Assembly: GCF_014904745.1 (NCBI RefSeq)
Contig: NZ_JACZCS010000008.1
Coordinates: forward strand, 248,001 to 312,000
Reading direction: 5' to 3'
Length of the DNA stretch: 64,000 bases
Origin: Oricola nitratireducens
Lineage (GTDB): Bacteria; Pseudomonadota; Alphaproteobacteria; Rhizobiales; Rhizobiaceae
Below, piece by piece: positions 35,463-45,933 of this stretch. How positions within the stretch are numbered: the stretch's first letter is position 1; each line of letters begins with the position of its first letter. The position numbers and the translations under genes were made by a program. A model generated the notes under the pieces. The model did no database searches and was not told where the DNA came from. It saw only the letters and a list, made by a program, of their open reading frames with translations.

Positions 35463-35830
35463 TGAGCAAGACGATACTGACCATCGACGATTCAGCATCG
35501 GTTCGCCAGATGATTGCCCTCACCCTTTCCGGGGCGGGCTACCAGGTCATCGAGGCATGCGATGGCGCGGACGGCTTTCAGAAAGCCACCAGCAATCCTG
35601 TGAACGCGGTGATCACCGACCTGAACATGCCGGTGATGAACGGAATCGAGTTCATCCGCAAATATCGCGGCGATCCGTCCAGCACCGGCGTTCCCGTGAT
35701 TTTTCTCACCACCGAATCCGCGGACGACCTGAAGCGTCAGGCGAAGGAGGCCGGCGCGACCGGCTGGATCACCAAGCCGTTCAATCAGGATCAGCTTCTG
35801 GCGGTTATCAGAAAGGTCGTCGGCGCATGA
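35462..35830 (+). CDS. cheY: Single-domain response regulator CheY
   Basis: A 122-aa receiver domain with the acidic pair D9-D10, phospho-acceptor D53 in ITDLNMPVMNG, T83/T84 in FLTTES and K105 in TKPFNQ, all in place. The ATG at 35462 forms TGATG with the STAS stop; a GTG one codon earlier is possible. It should be phosphorylated by the CheA encoded next and bind the flagellar switch or serve as a phosphate sink. Confidence 0.93.
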   Translation: MSKTILTIDDSASVRQMIALTLSGAGYQVIEACDGADGFQKATSNPVNAVITDLNMPVMNGIEFIRKYRGDPSSTGVPVIFLTTESADDLKRQAKEAGATGWITKPFNQDQLLAVIRKVVGA

Positions 35831-37842
35831 CCGGTCCCGATCCCGCTGCAGTCTTCCTCCAGGAAGCACGAGACCTCCTCGAAACGCTGGAGCAGGCGCT
35901 TCTCGATCTCGAACAGTCGCCGCACGACCGTGACCTCGTCGATAGCGCATTTCGCGCTCTGCACACGATCAAGGGCTCGGGAGCGATGTTCGGCTTCGAC
36001 GACGTCGCGGCCTTCGTGCACGAGTTCGAGACCGCCTTTGATCGCGTCCGTGTCGGCGATGTCCCTCCCAGCCCCGGCCTCATCGCCGTGGCGCTCTCGG
36101 CCAAGGATCATGTTCACCGGCTTATCGAAGAGCCGGACACGCATGTGCCGGCAGGCGAACCTATCCTCGTAGCGCTGCGCGATATCTTCGACGCGGCCGG
36201 CTGGAAAACCGAGCAGGCCGACGCCTTCGCGGAGATGCCGGCCGCGACCGCGAGCGGCCCGCAAGGTTGGCGTGTCGTATTCCGCCTGCCGGAGGATGGC
36301 TTGGCGCATGGAACCGATCCGGTGCTGCTTCTCGATGAATTGCGGCAGCTTGGTGATTGCGAGATCTCCGTGCGAACCGACCAGGTTCCGTCTCTCGACG
36401 AGATAGATCCGGAAGTCTGCTACTTCGTCTGGGACGTGACGCTGACCACTGATCAGTCGCGGGAGGCTATCGAGGATGTTTTCATGTTCATCCGCGATGA
36501 CATGGAACTGAGTATCGAGCCCGTGGCCGAAGAAACACCGGCGGCCGAGGAGAACACCGCGGAAACGGAAGCCGTGGCCGAAGCCGGCGATGCCGGCGTC
36601 GCGCAAGGCGCGGCACCGAAGAAGAAGGCCGCTGACGGCGCAACCGAGAAATCCAGTTCGTCTATGCGGGTTCCCGCCGAAAGGCTGGACGAACTGATGG
36701 ATCGGGTGGGCGAGTTGGTGATTGCGCAGGCCCGCTTGTCTCAGATTGCGACCGCCAGCAACGATCTCAACCTCAAGGCCGTTGCCGAGGAGCTTGAACG
36801 TCTGTCGTCTGGCCTGCGGGACACGACGATGGGTATCCGAATGGTGCCGATCGGGACGCTGTTTGGCCGCTTCCGCCGTTTGATCTTCGATCTGTCACGC
36901 GATCTCGGCAAGGAAATCGAGTTCCTGACCACGGGCGAAGAAACCGAACTCGACAAGACTGTTATCGAGCGCCTCGCGGATCCTCTGGTGCATATCATCC
37001 GCAACGCGGTTGACCATGGTCTCGAAGTGCCGGAGCAACGCAAGCAGGTCGGAAAACCGGCCTGGGGGACGGTCAGGCTTTCCGCTATTCATTCCGGCGC
37101 GGAAGTTGCCATTTCCATTGTTGACGATGGTGCGGGACTGGACGCCGAGCGCATCCGCGCCAAGGCCGTGAGTGCGGGGTTGCTCGCCGAGGATGCGCAC
37201 ATTTCCGATCAGGAACTGTTCCAGTACATTTTCCATCCGGGCTTTTCGACCGCTGCCGAGGTGACGTCCCTTTCGGGGCGCGGCGTGGGCATGGACGTCG
37301 TCAAGCGCACCATGGATGCCCTGCGCGGCAGCATCGACGTCTCCTCCAGGCCCGGTGAGGGGACCACGGTAACCCTGCGCCTGCCACTGACGCTCGCCAT
37401 CATCGACGGCATGCTCGTGCGTGTTGGGGGCGGACGTTACTCCATCCCGTTATCCGCCGTCGAAGAATGTGTCGAGCTACCGTCGACGGCGGAAGTCGAA
37501 TCCAAGGGACGCAATTTCCTTAATATCCGGGGCAGTCTCGTTCCGTTCCTGCGGATGCGGGAATTGTTCAATGTCGAGGCGCCGAAGGAACTTCACCAGA
37601 AGGTCGTTGTCGTGTCCGCCGGCGAATTCCGCGTCGGGCTGGTCGTCGACCAGATTATCGGCAACAGCCAGACCGTCATCAAGTCGCTGAGCCGGTTCCA
37701 CGCCGACGTGGAGACGTTCTCCGGTGCCACGATCCTAGGCGACGGAACCGTGGCCCTCATCCTGGATGTCGGGCACCTGGTGAGCTTTGGCCAGACTTTT
37801 GAAAACCGCCTGCGGGCGGAAAATGCGGGGAGGGCGGCATGA
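35827..37842 (+). CDS. cheA: Chemotaxis histidine kinase CheA
   Basis: A 671-aa kinase. The P1 phosphotransfer domain has H46 in ALHTIKGSG. A P2-like region (~140-240) is followed by an acidic Ala/Glu-rich linker (~235-275), the dimerisation domain (~280-345), the kinase core with N-box HIIRNAVDHGLE near 388 and G-box GRGVGMDVV near 484, and a C-terminal CheW-like domain from ~540. The ATG at 35827 overlaps the cheY stop. It transfers phosphate to CheY and CheB. Confidence 0.94.
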   Translation: MTGPDPAAVFLQEARDLLETLEQALLDLEQSPHDRDLVDSAFRALHTIKGSGAMFGFDDVAAFVHEFETAFDRVRVGDVPPSPGLIAVALSAKDHVHRLIEEPDTHVPAGEPILVALRDIFDAAGWKTEQADAFAEMPAATASGPQGWRVVFRLPEDGLAHGTDPVLLLDELRQLGDCEISVRTDQVPSLDEIDPEVCYFVWDVTLTTDQSREAIEDVFMFIRDDMELSIEPVAEETPAAEENTAETEAVAEAGDAGVAQGAAPKKKAADGATEKSSSSMRVPAERLDELMDRVGELVIAQARLSQIATASNDLNLKAVAEELERLSSGLRDTTMGIRMVPIGTLFGRFRRLIFDLSRDLGKEIEFLTTGEETELDKTVIERLADPLVHIIRNAVDHGLEVPEQRKQVGKPAWGTVRLSAIHSGAEVAISIVDDGAGLDAERIRAKAVSAGLLAEDAHISDQELFQYIFHPGFSTAAEVTSLSGRGVGMDVVKRTMDALRGSIDVSSRPGEGTTVTLRLPLTLAIIDGMLVRVGGGRYSIPLSAVEECVELPSTAEVESKGRNFLNIRGSLVPFLRMRELFNVEAPKELHQKVVVVSAGEFRVGLVVDQIIGNSQTVIKSLSRFHADVETFSGATILGDGTVALILDVGHLVSFGQTFENRLRAENAGRAA

Positions 37843-38348
37843 CGGAAGTGAACGACATGCACGACGCGGACGCCGCGATGAAGGCGCTGACAGTCGGCCT
37901 GCAGGGGGAAATTTTCGCCATCGAGGCCGAGAGCGTTCGTGAAATCCTGGATGTGGTGCCGATCACGGAAGTGCCCAATGCCAGGGCGTTCGTCGGGGGG
38001 CTTATCAATGTACGCGGCCGCGTCGTGCCGCTGGCAGATCTGCGGGTGATGTTCGGCATGGATCGTCCGCCACCGAACACAGATACGCGCATCGTTGTCA
38101 TCGAGATCGAACTCGATGGCGAGCCGACCATTTTGGCCGTCCTGGCCGACAAGGTTCATGACGTCACCGATATCGAAGCGGTCTCCGTCGAGGAAGCACC
38201 GAAAGTCGGTATGCGCTGGCGGCAGGAATTCGTCCGCGGCATCGGCAAACGCGGCGACGACTTCATCATCATTCCCGACATGGGGCGGATATTTGGGGAA
38301 AACGGGGGCGCAGGTCAGGCCCTAACTTCGGAAGAAAGGTTCGACTAA
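37839..38348 (+). CDS. cheW: CheW coupling protein (copy 1)
   Basis: A 169-aa CheW with the conserved run [35 protein letters not shown] and DTRIVVIE. It couples CheA to receptors. It overlaps cheA by 4 bases and mcp by 1 base. It has an extended C-terminal tail (~20 residues) beyond the SH3-like domains. Confidence 0.92.
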   Translation: MTEVNDMHDADAAMKALTVGLQGEIFAIEAESVREILDVVPITEVPNARAFVGGLINVRGRVVPLADLRVMFGMDRPPPNTDTRIVVIEIELDGEPTILAVLADKVHDVTDIEAVSVEEAPKVGMRWRQEFVRGIGKRGDDFIIIPDMGRIFGENGGAGQALTSEERFD

Positions 38349-40447
38349 TGAGACTTACATTGAAGGCAAAACTGGGGGCGGTGTTTGCCACCATTGTCCT
38401 GCTTTCGGCTGGGGGCATGCTTCTCGGCATCAACAACCTCGGCAACCTGAACGACAGCTATGACGGCGTGATCAACAACCAGATCGCCCGTATCAGGTAC
38501 ATCAACCAGATCGATTCCACCGCCGTTCGCATCGACCGCGATGAAAAGGATCTCGTTCTTGCCTCCGACAAGGACCAGGTGAACACGGTTGTTACTTCTA
38601 TCGAAGCGAACAAGAAGAAGCTCGATGACCTGATCGCCAAGGTCTACGATCTGTCCGGTGCCGAGGGACGCTCCAACATTGACGCGTTCAAGGCGGAGTG
38701 GGACAAGTTCCTTGCCGCCGACGCGAAGGTGCAGCAGCTGAGCGCCGAGCAATCGATTACGGCCGCAAGCGATTTGCTGGCGAACGAGGCCCGCATTGCC
38801 TACAATAACGTGGTGAGCAAGGCCGGTGTCCTCAAGCAGCGTCTTGAGAATGCCGCCGCCGCCAGCACGTTGAGCGGCAACAGCACTGCGGAATATGTAG
38901 CGATAGGCAACATCACCGAACTGGTGCTGCGCATTCGGGCCAACACCCTCAAAGTGCTCACCGATCAGGACAATCCCGACGCCCAGAAGGCTGACTCTGA
39001 AACGGTCAAGTCCCGCATCGGCGAGCTCAACGCCGAAATGGCCAAGGCGGAGAGCCTGCTGACCGGCAGCAACCTGGCCGCTTTGCAAGAGCTCAAGGCG
39101 TCCATTGGCGCCTGGTTGCCTCTGGTCGATCAAGCTGTCGCCAAGGGCCTTGAAAACAGCAACTTTTATGCGTCCGTGGCCAGCCGCGAAGGCGGTGAAT
39201 ATCGGCGCGCCGCCATCGCGGTTCTCAGCGATATGACCGTGCGCATGCGTGAAGCCATCGCTCATACGCAGGAAGAAAATGCTGCGTCCTTCGAACAGGC
39301 CCGGATGCTGATGATCGGTCTCCTAGCCGCCATTACCCTGATTGCCGCCATTTCGGCGACCTGGATCGTGCTGAACATCTCCCGTGCGGTTTCCAGCGCC
39401 CTCAATCTTGCCAATGCGGTTGCCAACGGCGATCTCAATGCCACGGCCAGTGTGAAATCCAACGACGAGATCAAGGATCTGATCGACGCGTTGAACTCGA
39501 TGGTGGCCAAACTGAAGGATATCGTCGGTGAAGTGACCTCAGCTGCACGAAACGTTGCGGCCGGCAGCCAGGAGATGTCCGCGGCGTCCGAGCAACTCAG
39601 CCAGGGCGCAGCCGAACAGTCGTCATCGACCGAAGAGGCGTCCTCGTCGGTCGAGCAGATGGCTGCCAACATCAAGCAAAACGCCGACAACTCCGGCCAG
39701 ACCGAAGAGATCGCCCGCACTGCCGCAGGCGATGCCGAGAAGTCCGGCGCGGCCGTAGCCGAAGCGGTCAAAGCGATGGAGACCATCGCCGAGAAAATCC
39801 TGATCGTGCAGGAAATCGCTCGCCAGACGGACCTGTTGGCCCTGAACGCGGCGGTGGAAGCTGCACGTGCCGGCGAACATGGACGTGGCTTCGCGGTTGT
39901 CGCTTCGGAAGTTCGCAAGCTGGCCGAACGCAGCGCGGCTGCGGCCGATGAAATCTCCGGTCTTTCCGGCGATACGGTGAAGGCCGCCCAGAGTGCCGGC
40001 GAGATGTTGTCCAAGCTGGTGCCGGATATCCAGAAGACCGCCGAGCTGGTCTCTGAAATTTCGGCCGCCAGCAACGAACAGAATGCCGGTGCGAGCCAGA
40101 TCAACATGGCGATCCAGCAGCTCGACAAGGTTACCCAGCAGAACACGTCGGCCGCCGAGGAAATGTCCTCGACTGCCGAAGAGCTGGCCAGCCAGGCCGA
40201 GCAGATGCAGCAGACCATCGGCTTCTTCAAGCTGGATGAAAGCTCGACAACGACCAGGCGTCCGGCTGCCGCTCCCTCTCAATCTGCTCAACTCGGCGCG
40301 ATGGCCAAGCAGATGCGTCAGGGTTTCGCCGCGAAACCGGTGTCCGCGGCGGGCAAGGCCGTAGCCGGTGGCGGGTTCGACCTCGACATGGACAACGGCG
40401 GAGACTCGCTCGACAGCGAGTTCTCCCGCCAAAAAGGCGCGGCGTGA
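38348..40447 (+). CDS. Methyl-accepting chemotaxis protein
   Basis: A 699-aa receptor. First membrane segment ~10-30 ([19 protein letters not shown]), a helical periplasmic domain to ~315, second membrane segment ~319-343, HAMP to ~395, and a cytoplasmic coiled coil with the hairpin tip [21 protein letters not shown] near 490-510. The periplasmic part is a four-helix-bundle type. The C-terminus ([10 protein letters not shown] then a Pro/Ala-rich tail) carries no CheR pentapeptide. Ligand unknown. Confidence 0.93.
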   Translation: MRLTLKAKLGAVFATIVLLSAGGMLLGINNLGNLNDSYDGVINNQIARIRYINQIDSTAVRIDRDEKDLVLASDKDQVNTVVTSIEANKKKLDDLIAKVYDLSGAEGRSNIDAFKAEWDKFLAADAKVQQLSAEQSITAASDLLANEARIAYNNVVSKAGVLKQRLENAAAASTLSGNSTAEYVAIGNITELVLRIRANTLKVLTDQDNPDAQKADSETVKSRIGELNAEMAKAESLLTGSNLAALQELKASIGAWLPLVDQAVAKGLENSNFYASVASREGGEYRRAAIAVLSDMTVRMREAIAHTQEENAASFEQARMLMIGLLAAITLIAAISATWIVLNISRAVSSALNLANAVANGDLNATASVKSNDEIKDLIDALNSMVAKLKDIVGEVTSAARNVAAGSQEMSAASEQLSQGAAEQSSSTEEASSSVEQMAANIKQNADNSGQTEEIARTAAGDAEKSGAAVAEAVKAMETIAEKILIVQEIARQTDLLALNAAVEAARAGEHGRGFAVVASEVRKLAERSAAAADEISGLSGDTVKAAQSAGEMLSKLVPDIQKTAELVSEISAASNEQNAGASQINMAIQQLDKVTQQNTSAAEEMSSTAEELASQAEQMQQTIGFFKLDESSTTTRRPAAAPSQSAQLGAMAKQMRQGFAAKPVSAAGKAVAGGGFDLDMDNGGDSLDSEFSRQKGAA

Positions 40448-40461
40448 GCCGGGGGACAAAC

Positions 40462-40956
40462 ATGGCAGATGCTGCGCAATATCTAACCCTTGGGATCGCG
40501 AGCGAAACGCTCGCGGTTCCGGTGGGGCGAGTGCAGGAAATACTGGAATTGCGGCCGGTCAGCTGTTTGCCGCATTCCCCCGAAAGCCTCCTGGGTGTCA
40601 TCGACGTTCGGGGCCAGAGTGTGCCGGTGGTCGATCTGCGGCTCAAGCTCGGCTTTCCGCAATCGGCCGACACACCCGACACGCGAATTGTCGTGTTGTT
40701 TGTCGAGGTGGCGGGTCGGCAAATGACCTTCGGTCTGAAGGCGGACCGGGTCTTCGAGGTTACGGTGCTCGACAACACCGATCTCGAAGCGCCGCCGGAA
40801 GTCGGAATGAGCTGGCGATCAGACTGTATATCCGGCATCGGCCGCCGCAATGGTGCCTTTGTCACGGTACTCGATCTGGATCGGCTGTTTGGCGATGCCG
40901 GGATGTCGTTCAGCGCGCCGGCACGAACCGGTGAGCTGGTCGCGGCCGAAGCATAA
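40462..40956 (+). CDS. cheW: CheW coupling protein (copy 2)
   Basis: A 164-aa CheW, divergent from copy 1: VQEILELRPVSCLPHSP, LLGVIDVRGQSVPVVDLRLKLG and DTRIVVLF. ATG 40462 follows GGGGGAC; a GTG overlapping the mcp stop (40444) is the alternative. Two CheW proteins flanking one receptor suggest different coupling roles. Confidence 0.9.
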   Translation: MADAAQYLTLGIASETLAVPVGRVQEILELRPVSCLPHSPESLLGVIDVRGQSVPVVDLRLKLGFPQSADTPDTRIVVLFVEVAGRQMTFGLKADRVFEVTVLDNTDLEAPPEVGMSWRSDCISGIGRRNGAFVTVLDLDRLFGDAGMSFSAPARTGELVAAEA

Positions 40957-40960
40957 GGGG

Positions 40961-40994
40961 GCGGGAGCGTACCGGCTGTGCCGCATGCTCCCGC
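40961..40994 (+). promoter_or_regulatory. Stem-loop between cheW2 and cheR
   Basis: Perfect 8-base arms GCGGGAGC (40961) and GCTCCCGC (40987) enclose a second small stem CGGC-TGT-GCCG. No T-run follows, so it is not a simple terminator. It sits in the only sizeable gap of the operon and could stabilise or partly terminate the transcript. Confidence 0.5.
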
Positions 40995-41072
40995 GTCTCC
41001 GAACATATAACAGCAACCTATAGCCAAGCCTGGCCGAGGATCGCCGTGATCCGGCCGACAGAGGATGCCCGC

Positions 41073-41951
41073 ATGGCGCAAGCGCAGAGAAGTGTAATTA
41101 CTGCGAAAGAGCCTGTAGACCGACTGGATGACGAGGCCTTCGCGCGTATCGCCGGGATCGTCAACGAACATAGCGGCATCAAGCTGCCGCCAACCAAGCG
41201 GCTCATGGTGGAAGGCCGGTTACGCAAGCGTACGCAGCTGAGCGGCTGCGACAGTCTGGCCGATTATTGCGACTACCTGTTCGACAGGGGCGGGCTCGAA
41301 AAGGAGTTCGGCCATCTGGTCGACGCGATCACCACGAACAAGACGGATTTCTTCCGCGAATCCGATCATTTCACGGTTTTCGAGGGCGTCCTGTTGCCCT
41401 CGCTGCTCAGCCTGCGCCCGAGCGGGGCGAAACCGAAACTGAAGCTATGGAGCGCGGCGAGTTCTAATGGCGCTGAAGCCTACACGATCGCGATGGTCAT
41501 GGCGGAGGCGAGGGAGCGCTATCGAAACCTCGACTTCTCCATTCTCGGCACCGATATCTCGTCGGCAATGCTCGCGGCCGGGCGGCGGGCAATCTATCCC
41601 GCCCAGATGATTGAGCCGGTGCCGGCGGAGATGCAGCAACGCTATGTCATGCGCGGCCGGTTGCCGGCGCGGCAAGATGAGGTCCGCATTGTCCCGGAAC
41701 TGCGGCGTCGCGTCCGCTTCGAAGCGCTCAATCTGATGGACAACTCGTATCCGTTCGATCGCGACGTGGACGTGATCTTCCTGCGCAATGTGCTGATCTA
41801 TTTCGACAAGGCGACGCAGGAGGCGGTGACGATGCGGCTGCTGCGGCATCTGCGGCCGGGTGGCTATCTCATTCTCGGACATTCGGAATCGATGATCGGC
41901 ACCAATCTGAGGTTACCTCAGGTGGCGCCGGGGATTTTCCAGAGGACATGA
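41073..41951 (+). CDS. cheR: Chemotaxis methyltransferase CheR
   Basis: A 292-aa CheR. The N-terminal helical domain ([21 protein letters not shown]) is followed by the SAM domain with [19 protein letters not shown], where common CheR proteins have CSTGEEPYS, and [16 protein letters not shown]. The ATG at 41073 has AGAGGA upstream; the GTG at 41046 does not. It methylates receptor glutamates. Confidence 0.92.
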   Translation: MAQAQRSVITAKEPVDRLDDEAFARIAGIVNEHSGIKLPPTKRLMVEGRLRKRTQLSGCDSLADYCDYLFDRGGLEKEFGHLVDAITTNKTDFFRESDHFTVFEGVLLPSLLSLRPSGAKPKLKLWSAASSNGAEAYTIAMVMAEARERYRNLDFSILGTDISSAMLAAGRRAIYPAQMIEPVPAEMQQRYVMRGRLPARQDEVRIVPELRRRVRFEALNLMDNSYPFDRDVDVIFLRNVLIYFDKATQEAVTMRLLRHLRPGGYLILGHSESMIGTNLRLPQVAPGIFQRT

Positions 41952-41961
41952 ACACATCAGT

Positions 41962-43098
41962 GTGAGTAGCGACATGGCAAACAGTACTTTCAATGCCCCG
42001 CGCGGAAAGAAAATCCGCGTCCTTATCGTGGACGATTCGGCTGCGGTGCGTCAGTGCCTCAGCGAGATCATTGCCAGCGACCCCGGCCTCGAGGTCATGG
42101 CGACCGCGCAGGATCCCTATGTGGCCGCCGAGCGCATCCGCAACGAGGTTCCCGATGTCATCTTTCTCGATATCCAGATGCCCCGCATGGACGGCCTGAC
42201 TTTTCTGCGAAAGATCATTGCGCAGCGGCCGATCCCTGTCGTGATTTGCTCTACCCTGACTGAAGAGGGTTCCGCGGCCTTTCTCCAGGCTCTGGAGGCC
42301 GGCGCAGTGGATGTCGTGACCAAGCCGCGTGTCGATACCGCGCATGCCTTGAAAGAAAGCCGGACCCGGATCTGTGACGTGGCGCGTGCCGCCGCGCAGG
42401 CGCGCGTACGGCAACGGCGGCAAGCCGGCGCTCCGGTCAAGGTCGAGGCCAAGCTGACCGCCGATGCAATCCTGCCATCCGGCGGCTTCCGGCAGGGGGC
42501 GACCGCCGTCACGAACACGATTGTCTGTATCGGTGCGTCGACGGGGGGAACCGAGGCGTTGCGCGAGGTCCTGACGGTATTGCCGCCTGACTGTCCCGGT
42601 ATTGCCGTCGTCCAGCACATGCCGGAAAAATTCACGACGGCTTTCGCACGGCGCCTCGACAGCATATGCGCCGTCTCCGTCAAGGAAGCCGAGACCGGCG
42701 ACATGATTGTTCCGGGTCAGGTGCTGATCGCGCCCGGCAACCAGCACATGCTGATAGAACGGGTCGGCAGCAGCTTCCGGACCGTTATCAGGGGCGGGCC
42801 GCAAGTATCGCGGCATCGCCCTTCGGTGGATGTCCTTTTTCGCTCTGCCGCGCAGCGCGTCGGACCCAATGCCGTCGGCATTATTCTGACAGGAATGGGC
42901 GATGACGGCGCCAACGGTCTTCTGGAAATGAAAAATGCCGGCGCGCTGACCGTGGCGCAAGACGAAGAAAGCTGCGTCGTTTTCGGCATGCCCAAGGAAG
43001 CCATCGATCGCGGGGCGGCGGACCGGATCTTGCCGCTTCATCGAATTCCTGACGTGATCAAGGGAGCGGCCGGCCGGCGGCCGGCGCGTGCATCATGA
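41962..43098 (+). CDS. cheB: Chemotaxis methylesterase CheB
   Basis: A 378-aa two-domain protein. Receiver: D24-D25 and phospho-acceptor D70 in [13 protein letters not shown]. Methylesterase: catalytic S193 in [12 protein letters not shown]219 in VQHMPEKF and D315 in [10 protein letters not shown] ~40-residue linker joins them. The GTG at 41962 is used; ATG 41974 is possible. It demethylates receptors when phosphorylated by CheA. No cheD is present in the operon. Confidence 0.93.
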   Translation: MSSDMANSTFNAPRGKKIRVLIVDDSAAVRQCLSEIIASDPGLEVMATAQDPYVAAERIRNEVPDVIFLDIQMPRMDGLTFLRKIIAQRPIPVVICSTLTEEGSAAFLQALEAGAVDVVTKPRVDTAHALKESRTRICDVARAAAQARVRQRRQAGAPVKVEAKLTADAILPSGGFRQGATAVTNTIVCIGASTGGTEALREVLTVLPPDCPGIAVVQHMPEKFTTAFARRLDSICAVSVKEAETGDMIVPGQVLIAPGNQHMLIERVGSSFRTVIRGGPQVSRHRPSVDVLFRSAAQRVGPNAVGIILTGMGDDGANGLLEMKNAGALTVAQDEESCVVFGMPKEAIDRGAADRILPLHRIPDVIKGAAGRRPARAS

Positions 43099-44831
43099 TG
43101 GGAGCAAGCGCCTTGGCCAACGCCCCCGAATCCCGGCTTGTCGGGAGCGTGGAGCATATTGCACAGATCGAGGATCGGCTCGCGGCCTCCCGTTCGGTCA
43201 TCGAGCGGGAATTCGAGGACATGGGCGCCCGGTTGTCGGACTGCGTGCGGTTGTTGAACGAGGTATCGGCAACCCACGCGGATACCGCAGCCGCATTGGA
43301 GAGCGAGGAATTCAAGGCGGCGACCCGCCAGCTTCAGGACATGCGTGACAGGATCGGGGAACTGGTCGAAACGCATTCGGGCAGTCACGATTACCTGAAT
43401 CATCTGGCGGGAATGGCATCGGCCGTTCGCGCTCCGCTCTCGGACCTTTCCAGGACCGTTCGGGCCATCGGAATCGTGGCTATTAACGCCCGTATCGCTG
43501 CCGCGGCGCTCAGTGTTCAGGACGAAGATTTCGCGGTCTTCACGACAGGTATGTCGACATTGGCGATGAGCGTTGCGGATGTGGTCAAGGCGCTGTCGGC
43601 GTCATACGATGACTTGGGCAGCAGCCTGGCAAAGGCCCGCACCGCCAATGCAGACCTTTCCGCCCGGCAGGGCAACACCGTGAATCAGATTTCAGAGCGC
43701 CTCGGCGATCATCTTTCGGTCCTTGATAGCCACAATGTCCGCGCCGCCGCCAAATCCGTCGAATATGCGCAGCTTGTCCGCCAAATCACCGGCCGCGTCG
43801 CGGCCGCCGTTTCTGCGCTGCAAATCGGGGACATTACCCGTCAGCGCATCGAACACGTGGAACAGGCCCTGGCCATGCTTCGCATGCGGGTGGGAGAAGG
43901 TGTGGACGACGGCAAAGCAGACCCGGTTGTCAGTGTGGTCTGCTGCCTTCAGGCGGCGCAGCTGGAGGATGCGATTCCGGATTTCGATGGGCGTATCCTC
44001 GATCTCGCCACGACGTTGCGGGCGCTGGCCAGTGACACATCGGCGCTGCTGAAGGATAGCAACAATGCCGCCGACGCCATGCTGGCTTCGGGCGGGACGG
44101 CGCTCGCCGCGATGGTCGACGAGCAGCATCGCCTTCAGGCCATGTTCAAGGAGGTTCGGGCTACTCGGGCAAGCCTGGCAGGCGTGGCCGACAATGTCAC
44201 GCAGACTTTCGCCGTCATGGCGGGCCACATCGATGCCGTTCGAAAGATCGAAAAGGACATGCGGATGGTCAGTCTCAACACCACGATCCAGTGCGGACGG
44301 CTGGGTGATCAGGGCCGTACCTTGAGCGTTATCGCGGAGGAACTGAAGGACCTGACATCGGATACGGTGACGGCGGCGAGCGGAATCATGGCCGCTCTCG
44401 GCGAGGCGGATGAGTTCGTAAGGCAGTCGACGGCGGAACAGTCAGGCGGTGACGACGCCGACATCAATGCGCTGGAGTCCGATGCGTCGTCCGCCACGGA
44501 GCTGATCGAGGCGGTCATAAGCCGGACCCGGGATGCCGTCACCGATGTTGGCCGGCAGGCGCCGAAAGTGATCGGCCTCATCGAGGACGCGGTGAAAAGC
44601 GTCAACTCGCGGGGGAATCTCAGCGATAATTGGCGTCGGGCGCAGAAAGAACTTGAGATGTATGCCCTGTCCGACGCGAAGCCGGCGGAGAATGGCGGCG
44701 CCGGGGAGATCCTCGCCGAAATGCGTAGCCGTTACACGATGGACAGCGAGCGCAATGTCCATGACCACCTGCTGGGTTCGTCTGCCGAAAACGTGGCCGA
44801 CGCTGCGGGCATCGATGATCTCCTGTTCTAG
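43095..44831 (+). CDS. Soluble coiled-coil protein of the chemotaxis operon with MCP-tip-like segments
   Basis: A 578-aa, largely helical protein with no membrane segment or signal peptide. Two stretches resemble the receptor signalling tip: [20 protein letters not shown] followed by [18 protein letters not shown] near 135-165, and [33 protein letters not shown] near 393-425. Both differ from the real tip ([13 protein letters not shown]). The ATG overlaps the cheB stop. It may be a cytoplasmic receptor-like partner, or a phosphatase or localisation factor. I do not know a named family. Confidence 0.7.
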   Translation: MMGASALANAPESRLVGSVEHIAQIEDRLAASRSVIEREFEDMGARLSDCVRLLNEVSATHADTAAALESEEFKAATRQLQDMRDRIGELVETHSGSHDYLNHLAGMASAVRAPLSDLSRTVRAIGIVAINARIAAAALSVQDEDFAVFTTGMSTLAMSVADVVKALSASYDDLGSSLAKARTANADLSARQGNTVNQISERLGDHLSVLDSHNVRAAAKSVEYAQLVRQITGRVAAAVSALQIGDITRQRIEHVEQALAMLRMRVGEGVDDGKADPVVSVVCCLQAAQLEDAIPDFDGRILDLATTLRALASDTSALLKDSNNAADAMLASGGTALAAMVDEQHRLQAMFKEVRATRASLAGVADNVTQTFAVMAGHIDAVRKIEKDMRMVSLNTTIQCGRLGDQGRTLSVIAEELKDLTSDTVTAASGIMAALGEADEFVRQSTAEQSGGDDADINALESDASSATELIEAVISRTRDAVTDVGRQAPKVIGLIEDAVKSVNSRGNLSDNWRRAQKELEMYALSDAKPAENGGAGEILAEMRSRYTMDSERNVHDHLLGSSAENVADAAGIDDLLF

Positions 44832-44914
44832 GGATGTGCGACGCTGAGTGATCAGCCCGCCTGGGTGGTCCGGTTTAACTGTTGGCGCATGGCCAAAGTC
44901 GCATGGGCCGGTCT

Positions 44915-45832
44915 TCAGCCATCTGAACGGGCACCGAACCGTTCAGAGAATATCGCATTGTTCTCCGTCACTTTCTCGGAAATGAACTCGATTACCGTTC
45001 TGATACGTGCAGTGTCGCGGAGGTCGAGATGCGCCATGATCCAGAAGGTGCGGACGAATTCCAGCTGTTCGGGAATGACCTTGACGAGGTCCGTGGTGCC
45101 GTGCGCCATGAAATCCGGCAGGATGCAGAGACCTGCGCCCGCCTGCGTCGCGTGCAACTGGGCGAACAGGTTGGTGCTCGACAACCGTGGAACGAAATTG
45201 TCTCCGATGTCCTTCAGGTAGTCGAGTTCGGGGGTGAAGACCAGTTCCGAGATGTATCCGATCAGGAGATGGTCGGTGAGATCCTGCCTGGAGGTGATCG
45301 GTGTGTGCGTTTCGAGATATGTACGGGCGGCGTAGACATGCAGTGTGTAGTCGGTGAGCTTGCGCGAGTAGAGGCGGCCCTTGTTGGGGCGTTCCAGGCC
45401 GATCGCGATATCGGCTTCCCGCTTCGACAGGCTGAATACCCGGGGCATTGCGACGATCTGAAGTTCAAGTTGCGGGTGGCGGTCAGCCAGTTCGCCGATC
45501 CGCGGCGCGAGGAAGAAGGCACCGAATCCGTCGGGCGCGCCGATGCGTACTGCGCCGCTTAGAGAGAACTTCTCTCCGGCGATATCGTTCTGGATCGTGG
45601 CCGCCGAACTCTCGATATTCTCGGCGTGGATCAGCAGCCGTTCGCCGGCGCCGGTCAGCGAATAGCCGCGCGGAGAACGGGCAAAGAGATCGGCGCCAAG
45701 TTCCCGTTCCAGCGCCGAGACGCGGCGGCTGACCGTAGCGTGGTCGGTGCCCATGCGGCGCGCGGCCGCCGTCAGGCGCCCGGTGCGCGCGACCGACAGG
45801 AAATAACGCAGATCGTCCCAGTCGAAAGCCAT
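44915..45832 (-). CDS. LysR-family transcriptional regulator divergent from mmsA
   Basis: A 305-aa LysR protein. Winged helix: WDDLRYFLSVARTGRLTAAA, then MGTDHATVSRRVSALE, residues ~4-45. The ATG at 45832 is the family start; 18 further open codons have no similarity. It is divergent from mmsA with 101 bases between and is the likely regulator of the valine operon. It may respond to an acyl-CoA or hydroxyacid. Confidence 0.88.
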   Translation of the reverse strand: MAFDWDDLRYFLSVARTGRLTAAARRMGTDHATVSRRVSALERELGADLFARSPRGYSLTGAGERLLIHAENIESSAATIQNDIAGEKFSLSGAVRIGAPDGFGAFFLAPRIGELADRHPQLELQIVAMPRVFSLSKREADIAIGLERPNKGRLYSRKLTDYTLHVYAARTYLETHTPITSRQDLTDHLLIGYISELVFTPELDYLKDIGDNFVPRLSSTNLFAQLHATQAGAGLCILPDFMAHGTTDLVKVIPEQLEFVRTFWIMAHLDLRDTARIRTVIEFISEKVTENNAIFSERFGARSDG

Positions 45833-45844
45833 CGTATGGGTATA

Positions 45845-45865
45845 ATCGCACAACAGATGCGCGAT
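45845..45865. promoter_or_regulatory. LysR-type inverted repeat upstream of mmsA
   Basis: ATCGC-N11-GCGAT, 12 bases before the LysR start and 69 bases before mmsA. A second, weaker repeat TGCG-N8-CGCA lies around 45879-45895, between it and mmsA. This paired layout is usual for LysR recognition and activation sites. Confidence 0.5.
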
Positions 45866-45933
45866 CAAGTCTATGGATTTGCGCAAACAATCGCATAAAC
45901 TGGACGCAACAAGACAAACACAGGGAGGAAGCC

